DNA of 64,000 nt from Nitratidesulfovibrio termitidis HI1. GTDB taxonomy: Bacteria; Desulfobacterota; Desulfovibrionia; Desulfovibrionales; Desulfovibrionaceae. How positions within the stretch are numbered: position 1 is the first letter of the stretch; every line of letters begins with the position of its first letter. Shown in pieces: positions 24,752 through 33,800 of this stretch. Location: assembly GCF_000504305.1 (NCBI RefSeq), contig NZ_KI632512.1:3412404-3476403 (forward strand), given 5' to 3'. The translations under genes and the position numbers were made by a program. Under the pieces are notes generated by a model, which did no database searches, was not told where the DNA came from, and worked only from the letters and a program-made list of their open reading frames with translations.

Positions 24752-24765
24752 GGCGTGCCGCCGTG

Positions 24766-25536
24766 CTACCGACCCGCGCCTCCCCCATAGGGGCGAAAGA
24801 AGAACTCCACCCGGCGGTTCAGCGCCCGGACGTCGGTTTCCTCGGGCACGAGGGGGCGGGTGTCGCCGTAGCCCACGGCCTTGACCCGGCGCGGATTCAG
24901 CCCAAGGTCGAGTATGTGCCGCAACAGGACCACCGCGCGGGCCGACGACAGTTCCCAATAGGTGGGATATGCTTGGCCGATGGGCTCGCGCGAGCCGGTG
25001 TGCCCTTCCACGATCAGGTCGTACTTGTGCTTCAGCAGCAACGCATGCACGGAGCGGCAAAGCTCCGCCCCGGCAGGCGTCAGTTCCGCCGTGCCTTCGG
25101 CGAACAGCACGCGTGAATTCACCCGCAGGGTCACGCCGCCCTCTTCGGCGCTGACGATGGCGTTCTTCGTGACTTCCGCCCGTTCGTTGACCATTTCCTT
25201 CAGCATGCGCGCAACTTCCAGCAGTTCCTTTTCGGCCTTGACCAGGTCCGATTCGTCCAGGGCGCGAATTTCGGGCGCGGGAGAAAAGGCGGCCTGCACG
25301 TCCTGCGGTCGTTCACGCTGCACGCCGAAAGCCTCGCGGATGGAGCCCAGGGTAACCTGGAATTTGGCGATGTCCGTCTTGGCGAACGACAGCAGCAGGA
25401 TGAAGAAGCACAGCAGCAGCGACATCATGTCCGCAAAGGTCACGATCCACTCGGGGACCTCGCTGCCCCCGTCGCCGCCGTCGTCGCCCCGGTTCGGGGG
25501 GGCGGGGCGCTGCTCCTGGTCGTTGTTCGCCGCCAC
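24766..25536 (-). CDS. motB: Flagellar motor stator protein MotB
   Basis: 256 residues with a GTG start (GTGGCGGCG) right after motA. A Pro/Gly-rich N-terminus is followed by the single TM helix with the proton-carrying Asp in TFADMMSLLLCFFILLLSFA, a plug/linker region, and an OmpA-like peptidoglycan-binding domain (about 130-250) with LIVEGHTGSREP, SSARAVVLLRHI and VKAVGYGDTRPL. It anchors the stator to the wall and forms the ion channel with MotA. The 3-nt spacing to motA shows co-translation. The Asp with Ser/Met neighbours gives no clear hint of sodium use. Confidence 0.94.
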   Translation of the reverse strand: MAANNDQEQRPAPPNRGDDGGDGGSEVPEWIVTFADMMSLLLCFFILLLSFAKTDIAKFQVTLGSIREAFGVQRERPQDVQAAFSPAPEIRALDESDLVKAEKELLEVARMLKEMVNERAEVTKNAIVSAEEGGVTLRVNSRVLFAEGTAELTPAGAELCRSVHALLLKHKYDLIVEGHTGSREPIGQAYPTYWELSSARAVVLLRHILDLGLNPRRVKAVGYGDTRPLVPEETDVRALNRRVEFFFRPYGGGAGR

Positions 25537-25539
25537 GGG

Positions 25540-26292
25540 CTAGCCCTTTTCGCGGATGTTGGGGGGCAGGAAGGCCATCAGCTTTTCACGGATCAACGTG
25601 GGGTGCTCGCCGTTCATGATGGAAAGCACCCCTTCCATCTTCAGTTGCAACAGCAGTTGCTCGTCGATGGACCGTTCCTCGAGCTTCTTGGCCATGGGCA
25701 GAAACACCAGGTTGGACAGCACCGCGCCGTAAAAGGTGGTCAGCAGGGCCACGGCCATGGCCGGGCCGATGCTGCCGGGGTCCGAGAGGTTCTGGAGCAT
25801 GTTCACGAGGCCCACCAGGGTGCCGATCATGCCGAAGGCGGGCGCGGCGGAACCCAGGCCCTTGAATACGGCCTGACCCCGCCGGTGGCGCTGCTTCATG
25901 AAGTTGATCTCGGAATCCAGCAGCGACTGCACCTGGAATTGCGACGAGCCGTCGGCCACCATGCGCACGCCCTTTTTCAGGAATTCGTCGGCCAGGGCCA
26001 CCTTTTCCAGCGCAACCAGGCTTTCGCGCCGGGCCTTGTCGGCCAGGCCGCAGATGTCGTCCACCACGCGCAGGGGATTTTCCTTGCGGAAGCGGAAGGT
26101 GCGCACGGCGATGCGCACGGAGCCCAGCACCACCTCCATGGGGAACATGACCAGGATCGCGGTGATGGTGCCGCCGATGACGATGACCACCGAGGGAATG
26201 TCCACGAAGGCCAACAGCGATCCACCCATCATGATGGCCGTGATGATGAGGGCAAGGCCCCCCACGATGCCGAGCAGCGTTGCAAAGTCCAT
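25540..26292 (-). CDS. motA: Flagellar motor stator protein MotA
   Basis: 250 residues with four TM helices: LLGIVGGLALIITAIMMGG, IPSVVIVIGGTITAILVMFP, AAPAFGMIGTLVGLVNML and AVALLTTFYGAVLSNLVFLP. Between helices 2 and 3 is the cytoplasmic loop with the charged residues that touch FliG (FRKENPLRVVDDICGLADKARRE region). The Pro residues of MotA are present in APAFG and FLPM. The start lies one base after the stop of the fapA-like gene (TGACATG), so translation is coupled, and motB follows at once. The order fapA-like, motA, motB forms one unit. Confidence 0.95.
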   Translation of the reverse strand: MDFATLLGIVGGLALIITAIMMGGSLLAFVDIPSVVIVIGGTITAILVMFPMEVVLGSVRIAVRTFRFRKENPLRVVDDICGLADKARRESLVALEKVALADEFLKKGVRMVADGSSQFQVQSLLDSEINFMKQRHRRGQAVFKGLGSAAPAFGMIGTLVGLVNMLQNLSDPGSIGPAMAVALLTTFYGAVLSNLVFLPMAKKLEERSIDEQLLLQLKMEGVLSIMNGEHPTLIREKLMAFLPPNIREKG

Positions 26293-26293
26293 G

Positions 26294-27385
26294 TCAGGTT
26301 TTCTTTATTGCGGGCTGGAGGGTGTGTATTTCGCCGCCGTGCCATTCGAAACGCACGTCGGACAGGAAATCCTGTATTTTCAGCACCTGAAGGCCCATGC
26401 GCACCTGCACGCCGGGGCGCACCTCGCCCGGTACGGCCACGGAGCAGGCCGAAAGGCTGGTCGTGTCGGCGATGCGGCGCAACAGGTCGTTCTTGCAGTC
26501 GTTCAACCTGCGAAGGGCAGAGGCGTAGCGTTCCGCGCGCGCGGTGGCATTGCGGCCGATCATGCCGCCGCGCCCGGCCAGTCTGGTGCAGGCCAGCATG
26601 ATGTCTTCGGCATGCTGCAGCCGGGCGTTGATGCGGCGCAGGGTGTCCACCAGAAACGGGTCGGAGCCCACCTGGACCCGCGTCAGCGTGGAAAGGCCGC
26701 CGCCCAGGCGTCCGCGCACCTCTATGCGGGTGCGGGCCGTGGCCCTGCCGCCCACCAGCCTGTCGCCCACGAACAGGGTTCCTCCGGCCAGCAGGTAGTT
26801 GTGCATGGCCGATTCTGCCACCACCATGTCGCCGCCCGACGACAGCCGGGCGTTTTCCACAAAGCTGGCGTGCACGCCGTCCGTGGCGCGGATGTCGCCC
26901 TCGCCTCCGGCCTTGATGCCGCCCGCAGCATCCAGAGTGCGGCAGCGCACATGGGCCCCTTCCAGCAGGCCAGACACGCGCAGGGCACGGGCGTGCAGGT
27001 GAAAGCCCTGCCGCACAAGGCCGTTGACGGTCATGTCGCCGGGGTAGCGGATGTTGCCCACGTGGTAGGTGACGTCTTCGTCCACCAGCAGGAAATCCGG
27101 CACGGACAGACGGCTGTCGTCCCATTCCAGATGGCCGTCGCGGGTGGCGCGGACCTGATCCGGCCTTTCGGGGTCGAGGACGCACCCTTCGCCCAGCAGT
27201 CTGGCCGGGTCGTCGGCGCCCTGCCGTCCCGGCGGGGTGGGTACGATTTCCGCGATGATCATGCCCGCGCAGACGGTCTGCACGTAGCCCAGTTCCCGGT
27301 AGTCGACCCGGCCGTCGGCGCGGTGGCGGGGGATGCACTGCCGCATGGCGCAGGTGGGGTCGATGAGGTTCAGGCTGTATGGCAT
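26294..27385 (-). CDS. FapA family (DUF342) polymer-forming-like protein
   Basis: 363 residues. The N-terminal part is acidic; the middle (about 105-230) is a right-handed beta-helix of short repeats such as VSGLLEGAHVRCRTLDAAGGIKA and VVAESAMHNYLLAGGTLFVG; the C-terminal part has a coiled coil (LRRINARLQHAEDIMLAC) and a final beta segment. This is the layout of FapA/DUF342, linked in other bacteria to flagellar or polar assembly. Its coupling to motA and motB supports a motility role. The Shine-Dalgarno site is poor (GGGGCGG), so an alternative start cannot be excluded. Confidence 0.8.
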   Translation of the reverse strand: MPYSLNLIDPTCAMRQCIPRHRADGRVDYRELGYVQTVCAGMIIAEIVPTPPGRQGADDPARLLGEGCVLDPERPDQVRATRDGHLEWDDSRLSVPDFLLVDEDVTYHVGNIRYPGDMTVNGLVRQGFHLHARALRVSGLLEGAHVRCRTLDAAGGIKAGGEGDIRATDGVHASFVENARLSSGGDMVVAESAMHNYLLAGGTLFVGDRLVGGRATARTRIEVRGRLGGGLSTLTRVQVGSDPFLVDTLRRINARLQHAEDIMLACTRLAGRGGMIGRNATARAERYASALRRLNDCKNDLLRRIADTTSLSACSVAVPGEVRPGVQVRMGLQVLKIQDFLSDVRFEWHGGEIHTLQPAIKKT

Positions 27386-27820
27386 GGCCGCCCCGGGAGG
27401 CAGGTGAAATGTGCGCGCGATGCTGTGCAGGGTCCGGGTGGTGGGCGATGCGCGCGGACGGACTGTGCGCCATCATGATGGTCCGGTCTGTGACCGTGCA
27501 TGGCGGTTCGTCAACGCTGCTTCGCAGATTTTGCTCAAGATGTCGGGCTACTTTTCTATCCTACAACGTTCCTGAGATATCGTGCAAGGGGGCTGCGGGA
27601 ATTGCCCCATCATGCATGGGAACCGGTGCTGTTATGTGGGCAGCTGTTGCCGCAGAATATTCGGGTGTGTGGGAGGTGATGGCAGAAAATGCGTGATACG
27701 GGGCATTGCCGCCATGGAGGTGTGCGCATAGACTGTGCGCAGTGCCCGTCCGCCAGCCGTTCTCCCTTGTCTTCCCTTCCGTTCCCCCTTCCGTCACGCG
27801 CAGCCCTGTCCGGAGGCCCC
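27386..27820. other. Divergent gap between the fapA-like and GlxA-type genes
   Basis: No gene is supported. The centre (27530-27670) is AT-rich and probably carries the two divergent promoters, but no clear -35/-10 can be named. The word CCATCATGCATGGG lies at 27607-27620 and recurs at two other intergenic sites. Confidence 0.4.
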
Positions 27821-28822
27821 ATGCCGCAGCTTGCCCGCCCTGTCGTGTTCGTTCTCTATCCCGGCTTCGTGGGGCTGGACCTTGCCGGCCCGCTCGACGT
27901 GTTCTCCTGCGCGGCCCGGCTGGCCGAACGACAGGGTCGCCCCACGCCGTACCGTTGCCATTTCGTGGCGCAGGTGGCGGGGCCGGTGGTGTCGTCGTCG
28001 GGATTGTCCGTACTGGCTGATGCCGCGCCGGACATGTTCGAAACGGGTGGCTCCGGGCCGGGGGGTGCGGCCCCGCACACTCTGGTGGTGCCTGGCGGGG
28101 TGACGCCGGGCAGGGAAGGGGACGACCCGGACCTGCGCGCCCTGGTGGCCGGGTTGGCCGCGCGGTCGCGCAGGGTGATTTCCGTCTGCACGGGGGCGTT
28201 GCTGCTGGCCGCCTGCGGCGTGCTGGACGGGCGTCGGGCCACCACCCACTGGCAGGCCTGTGCCCGGCTGGCCGCTGCCTATCCGGCGGTGCGGGTGGAG
28301 CCGGACGCCATCTTCGTGCGGGACGGCAGCGTGGTGACCAGCGCCGGGGTGACGGCGGGCATCGATCTTGCCCTGCACCTGGTGGAAGAGGACCTTGGCC
28401 CGGCCACGGCCATGGAGGTAGCCCGGCTGCTGGTGGTGTACCGGCGGCGGGTGGGCAACCAGAGCCAGTTCAGCGCGCCGCTGCGGGCGCAGGCACGGGC
28501 CGGGGCGCGGTTTGGCCCGCTGCACGCATGGATGGAGGCCCGCCTGGGCGAGGAACTGGACGTGGAACGTCTGGCCAGGCAGGCCCACATGAGCCCGCGC
28601 CACTTCGCGCGGGTGTTTCCGCAGGAGACGGGCATGAGCCCGGCGCGTTACGTGGAGCAGTTGCGGCTGGACCGGGCGCGCGAACTGCTGGAATCGGGCG
28701 AATCGCACATGCAGACCGTGGCCGTTGCCGCCGGATTCGGCAGCGAGGAACGGCTGCGCCGGGCCTTCCAGCGGCGCATGGGGGTGACCCCCAGCCAGTA
28801 CCTGGAGCATTTCAGCCGCTGA
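27821..28822 (+). CDS. GlxA-family AraC-type regulator with DJ-1/PfpI domain
   Basis: 333 residues. CGGAGG stands just before the ATG. Residues about 5-190 form a DJ-1/PfpI (class I GATase-like) domain with FVLYPGFVGLDLAGPLDVF and the nucleophile-elbow SVCTGALLLAACG. Residues about 225-330 form two AraC helix-turn-helix motifs: EELDVERLARQAHMSPRHFA and the second at TVAVAAGFGSEERLRRAF. Such proteins are ligand-controlled activators; the ligand is unknown. The next gene encodes a stand-alone DJ-1/PfpI enzyme and may be its target (inference from adjacency). Confidence 0.92.
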   Translation: MPQLARPVVFVLYPGFVGLDLAGPLDVFSCAARLAERQGRPTPYRCHFVAQVAGPVVSSSGLSVLADAAPDMFETGGSGPGGAAPHTLVVPGGVTPGREGDDPDLRALVAGLAARSRRVISVCTGALLLAACGVLDGRRATTHWQACARLAAAYPAVRVEPDAIFVRDGSVVTSAGVTAGIDLALHLVEEDLGPATAMEVARLLVVYRRRVGNQSQFSAPLRAQARAGARFGPLHAWMEARLGEELDVERLARQAHMSPRHFARVFPQETGMSPARYVEQLRLDRARELLESGESHMQTVAVAAGFGSEERLRRAFQRRMGVTPSQYLEHFSR

Positions 28823-29110
28823 CGCGGCGCGCCAGAGCCGGAAGGCCCGTTCATTTTCGGTAGTGCATGATGCCCCGCGGTTCCGCCCATGGCGCAAACT
28901 GCGGGGCATGTGTCGTTGTGGCGGTCCGATGCGGTGATGCATGCTGGTCTGGTCCGCTGCGCCATCCGGCGGCATGTGCAGGCATGTGCCTTACGAGTGC
29001 CCCACATGTGCCCCACATGAGTCTGACATGCAGCGGACGCCGGGGTTGTCCGGCGCACCACCAACCGCATCAACCGCATCAATCGCAATCATCGCACCAA
29101 AGGAGCACCC
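28823..29110. other. Spacer between two DJ-1-type genes
   Basis: No gene is seen. Short repeats CCCCACATG (28998-29018) and CGCATCAA/CGCAATCA (29067-29092) occur close to the downstream start. They may be regulatory or simple-sequence drift. Confidence 0.35.
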
Positions 29111-29707
29111 ATGACCACGTACGGCCTGTACATTTACGAACAGGTGGCGGAGCAGGACTTCGTCGGCCCGCAGCAGGTGTTTGCCGCGTCCCGGCACATC
29201 GCGGGCGGCAACGACACCATCGTGACCATTGCCGCGCGGCCCGAACCGTTGCGGGGCGCGAGCGGCCTGCGCATGATCCCCGACCACACCTTTGCCGATG
29301 CGCCGCCGCTGGATGTACTGGTGCTGCCCGGTACCGCCGACGTCACCCGCCACGCCCTGTCCGATCCCGGCCTGCTGGAGTGGGTAACGGCCCAGGCCGC
29401 CACGGCGCGCTGGGTGACCGCCGTGTGCACCGGCACGCTGATCCTGCATGCGGCGGGCCTGCTGCGTGGGCGCAAGGCCACCACCCACTGGGCGTATGCG
29501 GAAGAACTGGGCCGCGATCCGCAACTGACCCTGCTGCCCGACATGCGCTACGTGCGCGACGGCAACATCGTCACCTCGCAGGGCGTTTCGGCGGGCATCG
29601 ACATGGCCCTGTGGCTGGTGGGGCAGATTCATGACCCGGACCATGCCCGCGCCGTGCGCAGGCTGATCCAGTACGACCCGGCCCCGCCGTATACGGCGGA
29701 GGTGTAA
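29111..29707 (+). CDS. DJ-1/PfpI family protein, isonitrile hydratase-like
   Basis: 198 residues, AAAGGAGC before the ATG. It is a single DJ-1/PfpI domain with LYIYEQVAEQDFVGPQQVF, LVLPGTADVTRH and the nucleophile elbow AVCTGTLILHAAGLL, followed by RGRKATTHWAYAEELG and DGNIVTSQGVSAGIDMALWL. These are hallmarks of the isonitrile hydratase (InhA)-like branch, which hydrates an isonitrile to an N-formyl amine through the Cys. The actual substrate is unknown. The preceding gene encodes a regulator of the same fold plus AraC domain, so the pair probably forms a regulator-enzyme unit. Confidence 0.85.
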   Translation: MTTYGLYIYEQVAEQDFVGPQQVFAASRHIAGGNDTIVTIAARPEPLRGASGLRMIPDHTFADAPPLDVLVLPGTADVTRHALSDPGLLEWVTAQAATARWVTAVCTGTLILHAAGLLRGRKATTHWAYAEELGRDPQLTLLPDMRYVRDGNIVTSQGVSAGIDMALWLVGQIHDPDHARAVRRLIQYDPAPPYTAEV

Positions 29708-29763
29708 GGCAGGAGGCAGGGACGGGCGCAACCGCGGCCATGTCGCGGCGGCGCCCAAACGGA

Positions 29764-29793
29764 AAAAGGCGTACGCGGTTGCGTACGCCTTTT
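29764..29793. terminator. Bidirectional intrinsic terminator
   Basis: Perfect 13-bp arms AAAAGGCGTACGC / GCGTACGCCTTTT with loop GGTT. With A's on one side and T's on the other it can stop both the DJ-1-type gene (plus) and the tRNA (minus). Confidence 0.92.
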
Positions 29794-29802
29794 GGCTTGC
29801 GG

Positions 29803-29879
29803 TGGCGTCCCCAAGGGGATTTGAACCCCTGTCGACGGCGTGAAAGGCCGTTGTCCTGGGCCGGCTAGACGATGGGGAC
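29803..29879 (-). tRNA. tRNA-Glu (anticodon UUC)
   Basis: Read on the minus strand, the acceptor GTCCCCA pairs with TGGGGAC, discriminator G, and CCA is encoded. The anticodon loop CCTTTCACG gives TTC. The T-arm is CAGGGGTTCAAATCCCCTT and the D-loop has CGTCTAGCC. A promoter-like TTGACG/TATCCG pair lies upstream and a bidirectional terminator downstream. Confidence 0.97.
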
Positions 29880-29908
29880 ACCCTGTGCGTCTTGCGACGC
29901 GGAAGAGA

Positions 29909-29938
29909 CGGATACTCCGAAGCTGCGGTGTGCGTCAA
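29909..29938 (-). promoter_or_regulatory. Probable promoter of tRNA-Glu
   Basis: On the minus strand TTGACG (29938-29933) and TATCCG (29914-29909) are separated by 18 bp. The -10 ends 30 nt before the mature tRNA 5' end. The -10 is imperfect. Confidence 0.5.
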
Positions 29939-29990
29939 GCGAAAAAGATGGCGGCGCGGCAAGTGGGTGCGGAGGGGATGGCGGAAGGGG

Positions 29991-30569
29991 TCATTTCCTG
30001 TCGCCGGTACTGCCCCGTTCAGGGCGTCCTGTCTGCCTGACCTGTTCCGCCTGCGCGCTTTGTCCGGCCTGTCCGTTTTGTCCGGCGGCACCGCCTGGCC
30101 TTGTGGCGGCATCACCGATTTCGCGGAACATGCGCACGTAGCTGGCGTAGGCGCGGCCAACGGGCGATTCGGGGTCAAAGGCGCCCAACAGCCCGCCCAG
30201 ATTGTCCGGCCTGGGCGGCACGCGCGGCGGGGGTGCGCTGCGCGTCACGCGCACCTCGTCCAGCGGCGTGCGGCGTTGCAGCAGGTGTACCTCTACCCGT
30301 TCGAAGTACGGTCCGTCGGACACGTCGTCCATGAAGGCGTTGACCCGCTCCAGGATTTCCGGCGTCAGGAAGGTCAGGTCCTGCATGGCCATGTTGTCCT
30401 CTGCGCCCACCAGCAGGATGCGCTTGCGGTGGCCCAGCGGGTAGGCCAGCACGGCAATGTCCGTGCCCATGACCATGTCCCAGTTCTCCCACAGGCGTAC
30501 AAGGCGCATCCGTTCCGGTGCGCCGCGACGTTCCAGAAAACCGCGCAGGGCCTCGCCGATGGTCTTCAC
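29991..30569 (-). CDS. DUF721 (DciA-like) protein
   Basis: 192 residues from a GTG start with GGAG 8-9 nt upstream; upstream in-frame ATGs would add low-complexity sequence. The N-terminal 100 residues form the DUF721 domain: TIGEALRGFLERRG, LVRLWENWDMVMGTDIA, YPLGHRKRILLVGAEDNMAMQDL and LTPEILERVNAFM. DUF721 members include DciA, the ancestral loader of the replicative helicase DnaB, but many are uncharacterised. The C-terminal half is Pro/Arg then Gly/Gln-rich and probably disordered. It diverges from the chemoreceptor gene. Confidence 0.8.
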   Translation of the reverse strand: MKTIGEALRGFLERRGAPERMRLVRLWENWDMVMGTDIAVLAYPLGHRKRILLVGAEDNMAMQDLTFLTPEILERVNAFMDDVSDGPYFERVEVHLLQRRTPLDEVRVTRSAPPPRVPPRPDNLGGLLGAFDPESPVGRAYASYVRMFREIGDAATRPGGAAGQNGQAGQSAQAEQVRQTGRPERGSTGDRK

Positions 30570-31121
30570 GATGATCTCCGGCGGGCGGGCTCGGTGCAAG
30601 GTAAGCGGTGGGAGTTGATCGCCATGCGCGCGGTGTAGCACGTCCGGCCCGGAAACGCACCGGGTACGGGATGGGTGTTCCCGGCCCGCTACGGCCCCGT
30701 GCTGGCGTCCATGATCCGTCCCATCGGACATGATCGTGATCCGTCCCACCGAAAGTTGCCGCAACGCAAACGCCACATGCGCCAACCCGTGGAGAAGGCA
30801 GTGAAACCGCCACGTGTTACGGAAACGTGACGCCGCCGTAACCTGATCTTCGCTCCGGTGCCCCATGAATACGCCAGCCGCCGGGGAGGGTGGCGCGCCC
30901 CGACCGACGACCGTGTACCTGCCTGCGAGCTTCAGCCGGGCAGGCACGGGACGAGCGGGCTGGGGGCACCCGGACGCCCTGGCGTCCGGCAAGACGGAGG
31001 TCCGCGCAGCGGGTTCCGTGCCGTAGCGCGCGCCTGGCGTGCGCCCCAACCTTCCGTTCCCGCCCCGGCCCGCATCCACGCCGCTCGGATTCGTTCCCCG
31101 GCATACCTCAAGGACGGGCGC
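30570..31121. other. Divergent gap with Pho-box-like array and a hairpin
   Basis: No gene is supported. The GTNAC array at 30816-30842 is annotated separately. In the presumed leader of the chemoreceptor, CCGGACGCC-CT-GGCGTCCGG (30970-30989) forms a perfect hairpin without a T-run, so not a standard terminator. Confidence 0.5.
30816..30842 (+). promoter_or_regulatory. Pho-box-like direct repeats before the chemoreceptor gene
   Basis: GTTAC (30816), GTGAC (30827) and GTAAC (30838) are spaced exactly 11 bp, one helical turn, the phasing of PhoB binding. A similar array precedes pstS at 33681-33718; both end in CCGTAAC-Y-TG. PhoB control is inference. Confidence 0.55.
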
Positions 31122-33641
31122 ATGCTTTCCACCCTTTCGTTCCGCACCAAGCTCATCGCGGGTTCGCTGGCCATGGTGCTGGTGACCATGACGGCCATGC
31201 TGGTCACCAGCCTGGTGGACGCCCGGCGCGGCTATCTTGCGCAGGGGCGCGCATCGTTGCGCAACGTCTCGCAGATACTCATGGAATCCGCCAGGTTCCA
31301 GGATACGCTGAACCGCAACAAGATCGGTTCCGACCTCAAGCTGATGCAGTTGCAGTTCGGCCTGGCCGGGTTTCCCATCCCCGAGATTTTCATGGAGGTG
31401 GAGGCGGAACTGCGCGATGCTGACACCGGCCAGACGACCAGGGCGATTCTGCCCGGCTTCAAGCTGGGGTCCACCTACCTGCATGAGAGCACGGACCTCG
31501 TGGACCGCATCCGCGACCTGGCCGGGGTGGGAGCCTCAGTACTGCAACTGCATGAAGGGCGGCTGGTGCGCGTCAGTTCCAGCGTGGCCGATCCTTCCGG
31601 CAGCGCCCGCTGGACATATCTGGCGAAGGAGCATCCCGTGACGGCGGCGGTGCTGGCAGGCAATGGCTACACCGGGATTCTCAAGATGGGCGGCCAGTGG
31701 AACCTGGCCGCCTACGCCCCGGTAAAGGGCATGGACGGCAGCGAGGTGCTGGGCGCGGTGGAGGTGGCCCGCCCCCTGCTGACGCCGGAATTCGCCGCCG
31801 CCGTGGTGCGCCACAACGTGGGCGGCAAGGGGTATTCCTTTGCCTTTGACGGGGCGGGTACCATCCTTATTCATCCTGACCCGGCCATGGTGGGCCGCAA
31901 CGTTTTCGACCTGCCGTGGGGCGCCGCCCTGAAGCCGGGCGCCGTCCCGCAGGAGCAGGGCCCCGCATCTGCCCGCATGGGCAAGGGCGATTCCCGCGCG
32001 CTCATCTATACGGATGGCGGCGAGGAGTACGAAGCCTGCGTGGACCGCTATGCCCCCTGGGACGTCACCTTCGTCACCACCGTCAGCCGCGCGGAACTCA
32101 TGGACGGCGTGGGCGAGCGACTGTGGCGCGGTGCGGGCATCGCCGCCGCCGTGGCCCTGCCCGTGGCCGCGCTGGTCATCTGGCTGATGGTGCGCCAACT
32201 GATGGTGCCCATGCAGCGGCTGGCCACCCTTGCCCAGCAGGTGGCGCGCGGCAACTTCGACTATACCTTTCACTACGCGGCGGACGATACCATTGGGGCC
32301 ACGGTGCGCGCGGTGCAGGCCATGGTGGGCGAACTGCGCATGCGCCTGGGCTTCAGCCAGGGGGTGCTGGACGGGGTTGTGGTGCCCTGCGTGGTGGTGG
32401 ACCTGGCCAACAACATCACCCACGTCAATGCAGAGGCCCTGAATGTGCTGCGGCGCGCGGGCGCCCCGGCGGAATGGCTGGGCCGCCAACTGGGCGAACT
32501 GGTCTACGGCAGCACCGCCGATGCCGCCCGCCCGGTGCTGACCCGGCGCAGCATGGAACGGCGCGACCGTGTGGCGGAAGACGTGGTGCTGGACCCGCAG
32601 GCCGACGGGCGCGAGGTGGTGCTGCACATGGTGGCCACTCCCATCTACGACCTGGATGGCGAACTGATGGGTGCCATCTCGTTGTGGGTGGACCTGACGC
32701 ACGAGCGCGCCCAGCATGCCCGGCTGGATGCCCAGAACGCCGTCATTGCCGCCACCGCGCGCGAGGCGGAGGATATCGCCCGCCGGGTTGCCTCGTCGTC
32801 CCATGAACTGGCCGAGCAGGTGGCCCACTCCAGCGACGGGGCGGCCCGCCAACTGGCCCGCGTGGAAGAGGTGACCGCCGCCATGGACCGCATGAACGAG
32901 ACCGTGGCCGAGGTGGGCCGCCGCGCCGCGCTGGCCGTGGACATGGCCGGGTCCACCATGCAGGTGGCCGAGGATGGCCGCGACGTGGTGCGCGCCTCCA
33001 TGGACGTGATGCACAAGGTGCACGGACAGGTGGAGCGGTTGCAGGAAAACGTGGCGGAACTGGGGCGCGAGGCGGAAGGCATAGGCCAGATCATGGGCGT
33101 CATCAGCGACATTGCCGACCAGACCAACCTGCTGGCGCTGAACGCGGCCATCGAGGCGGCGCGCGCCGGTGAGGCCGGGCGCGGCTTTGCCGTGGTGGCC
33201 GACGAGGTGCGCAAGCTGGCGGAAAAGACCATGAACGCCACCAGCCAGGTGGGCGAGCGCATCCGGGCCATCCAGCGGGCCACGCGCGGCTTCGTGGACA
33301 GCACCGCCACGGTGGCCGGGGCCGTGCGCGAAAGCGATGCGCTGGCCACACGCTCTGGCGGGGCGCTGGACGACATCCTGGCGCGCATTGGCGATTCCGG
33401 CGGCGAGGTGCGGGCCATTGCGGACATGGCAGAGGCGCAGACGCGCGGTGGCGCGGACGTGGGCCGCGCCGTGGCCGAAGTGGATGCCATCGCCCGCGAA
33501 ACCGCCCAGGGCATGGCGGAATCGGCCGATGCCGTGGCCGGGCTGTCACGCCTGGCCGGGGAACTGCAGCACGTCATGGACGGCATGGCCTGTGATGGTA
33601 GTGGCGCAACCCACTGCGATGACAGTGAATCACAGGCGTGA
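31122..33641 (+). CDS. Cache-HAMP-PAS methyl-accepting chemotaxis protein
   Basis: 839 residues; CAAGGACGG precedes the ATG at 31122, just before the hydrophobic helix. Order: TM1 about 8-32 ([21 protein letters not shown]); a long Cache-type periplasmic domain (about 35-335) with [19 protein letters not shown] and [12 protein letters not shown]2 about 341-362; HAMP; PAS about 415-525; MCP signalling domain with [20 protein letters not shown] and [17 protein letters not shown]. Cache domains bind small molecules directly. The gene sits upstream of pstS on the same strand and both have 11-bp-phased GTNAC arrays, so phosphate-starvation control and a role in phosphate-related taxis are attractive but unproven. 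Confidence 0.92.
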   Translation: MLSTLSFRTKLIAGSLAMVLVTMTAMLVTSLVDARRGYLAQGRASLRNVSQILMESARFQDTLNRNKIGSDLKLMQLQFGLAGFPIPEIFMEVEAELRDADTGQTTRAILPGFKLGSTYLHESTDLVDRIRDLAGVGASVLQLHEGRLVRVSSSVADPSGSARWTYLAKEHPVTAAVLAGNGYTGILKMGGQWNLAAYAPVKGMDGSEVLGAVEVARPLLTPEFAAAVVRHNVGGKGYSFAFDGAGTILIHPDPAMVGRNVFDLPWGAALKPGAVPQEQGPASARMGKGDSRALIYTDGGEEYEACVDRYAPWDVTFVTTVSRAELMDGVGERLWRGAGIAAAVALPVAALVIWLMVRQLMVPMQRLATLAQQVARGNFDYTFHYAADDTIGATVRAVQAMVGELRMRLGFSQGVLDGVVVPCVVVDLANNITHVNAEALNVLRRAGAPAEWLGRQLGELVYGSTADAARPVLTRRSMERRDRVAEDVVLDPQADGREVVLHMVATPIYDLDGELMGAISLWVDLTHERAQHARLDAQNAVIAATAREAEDIARRVASSSHELAEQVAHSSDGAARQLARVEEVTAAMDRMNETVAEVGRRAALAVDMAGSTMQVAEDGRDVVRASMDVMHKVHGQVERLQENVAELGREAEGIGQIMGVISDIADQTNLLALNAAIEAARAGEAGRGFAVVADEVRKLAEKTMNATSQVGERIRAIQRATRGFVDSTATVAGAVRESDALATRSGGALDDILARIGDSGGEVRAIADMAEAQTRGGADVGRAVAEVDAIARETAQGMAESADAVAGLSRLAGELQHVMDGMACDGSGATHCDDSESQA

Positions 33642-33680
33642 CACGGTGCGGGCGCGGCGTGCGGCACGGGAAAATCACGC

Positions 33681-33718
33681 GACACAGGATTGTAACGGTC
33701 GTCACAACAGGCCGTAAC
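33681..33718 (+). promoter_or_regulatory. Pho-box-like array before pstS
   Basis: GACAC (33681), GTAAC (33692) and GTAAC (33714) follow 11/22-bp phasing, with an off-phase GTCAC at 33701. The array ends 82 bp before the pstS start. It matches the chemoreceptor array, and pst operons are standard PhoB targets. Confidence 0.6.
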
Positions 33719-33800
33719 TTGCGCTGGATACTTCTTGTGGCGCGTTGACGCTGAATCGCACACAATTACCCCCAACAGGGAACCGTCAGGGAGGTTTGCA

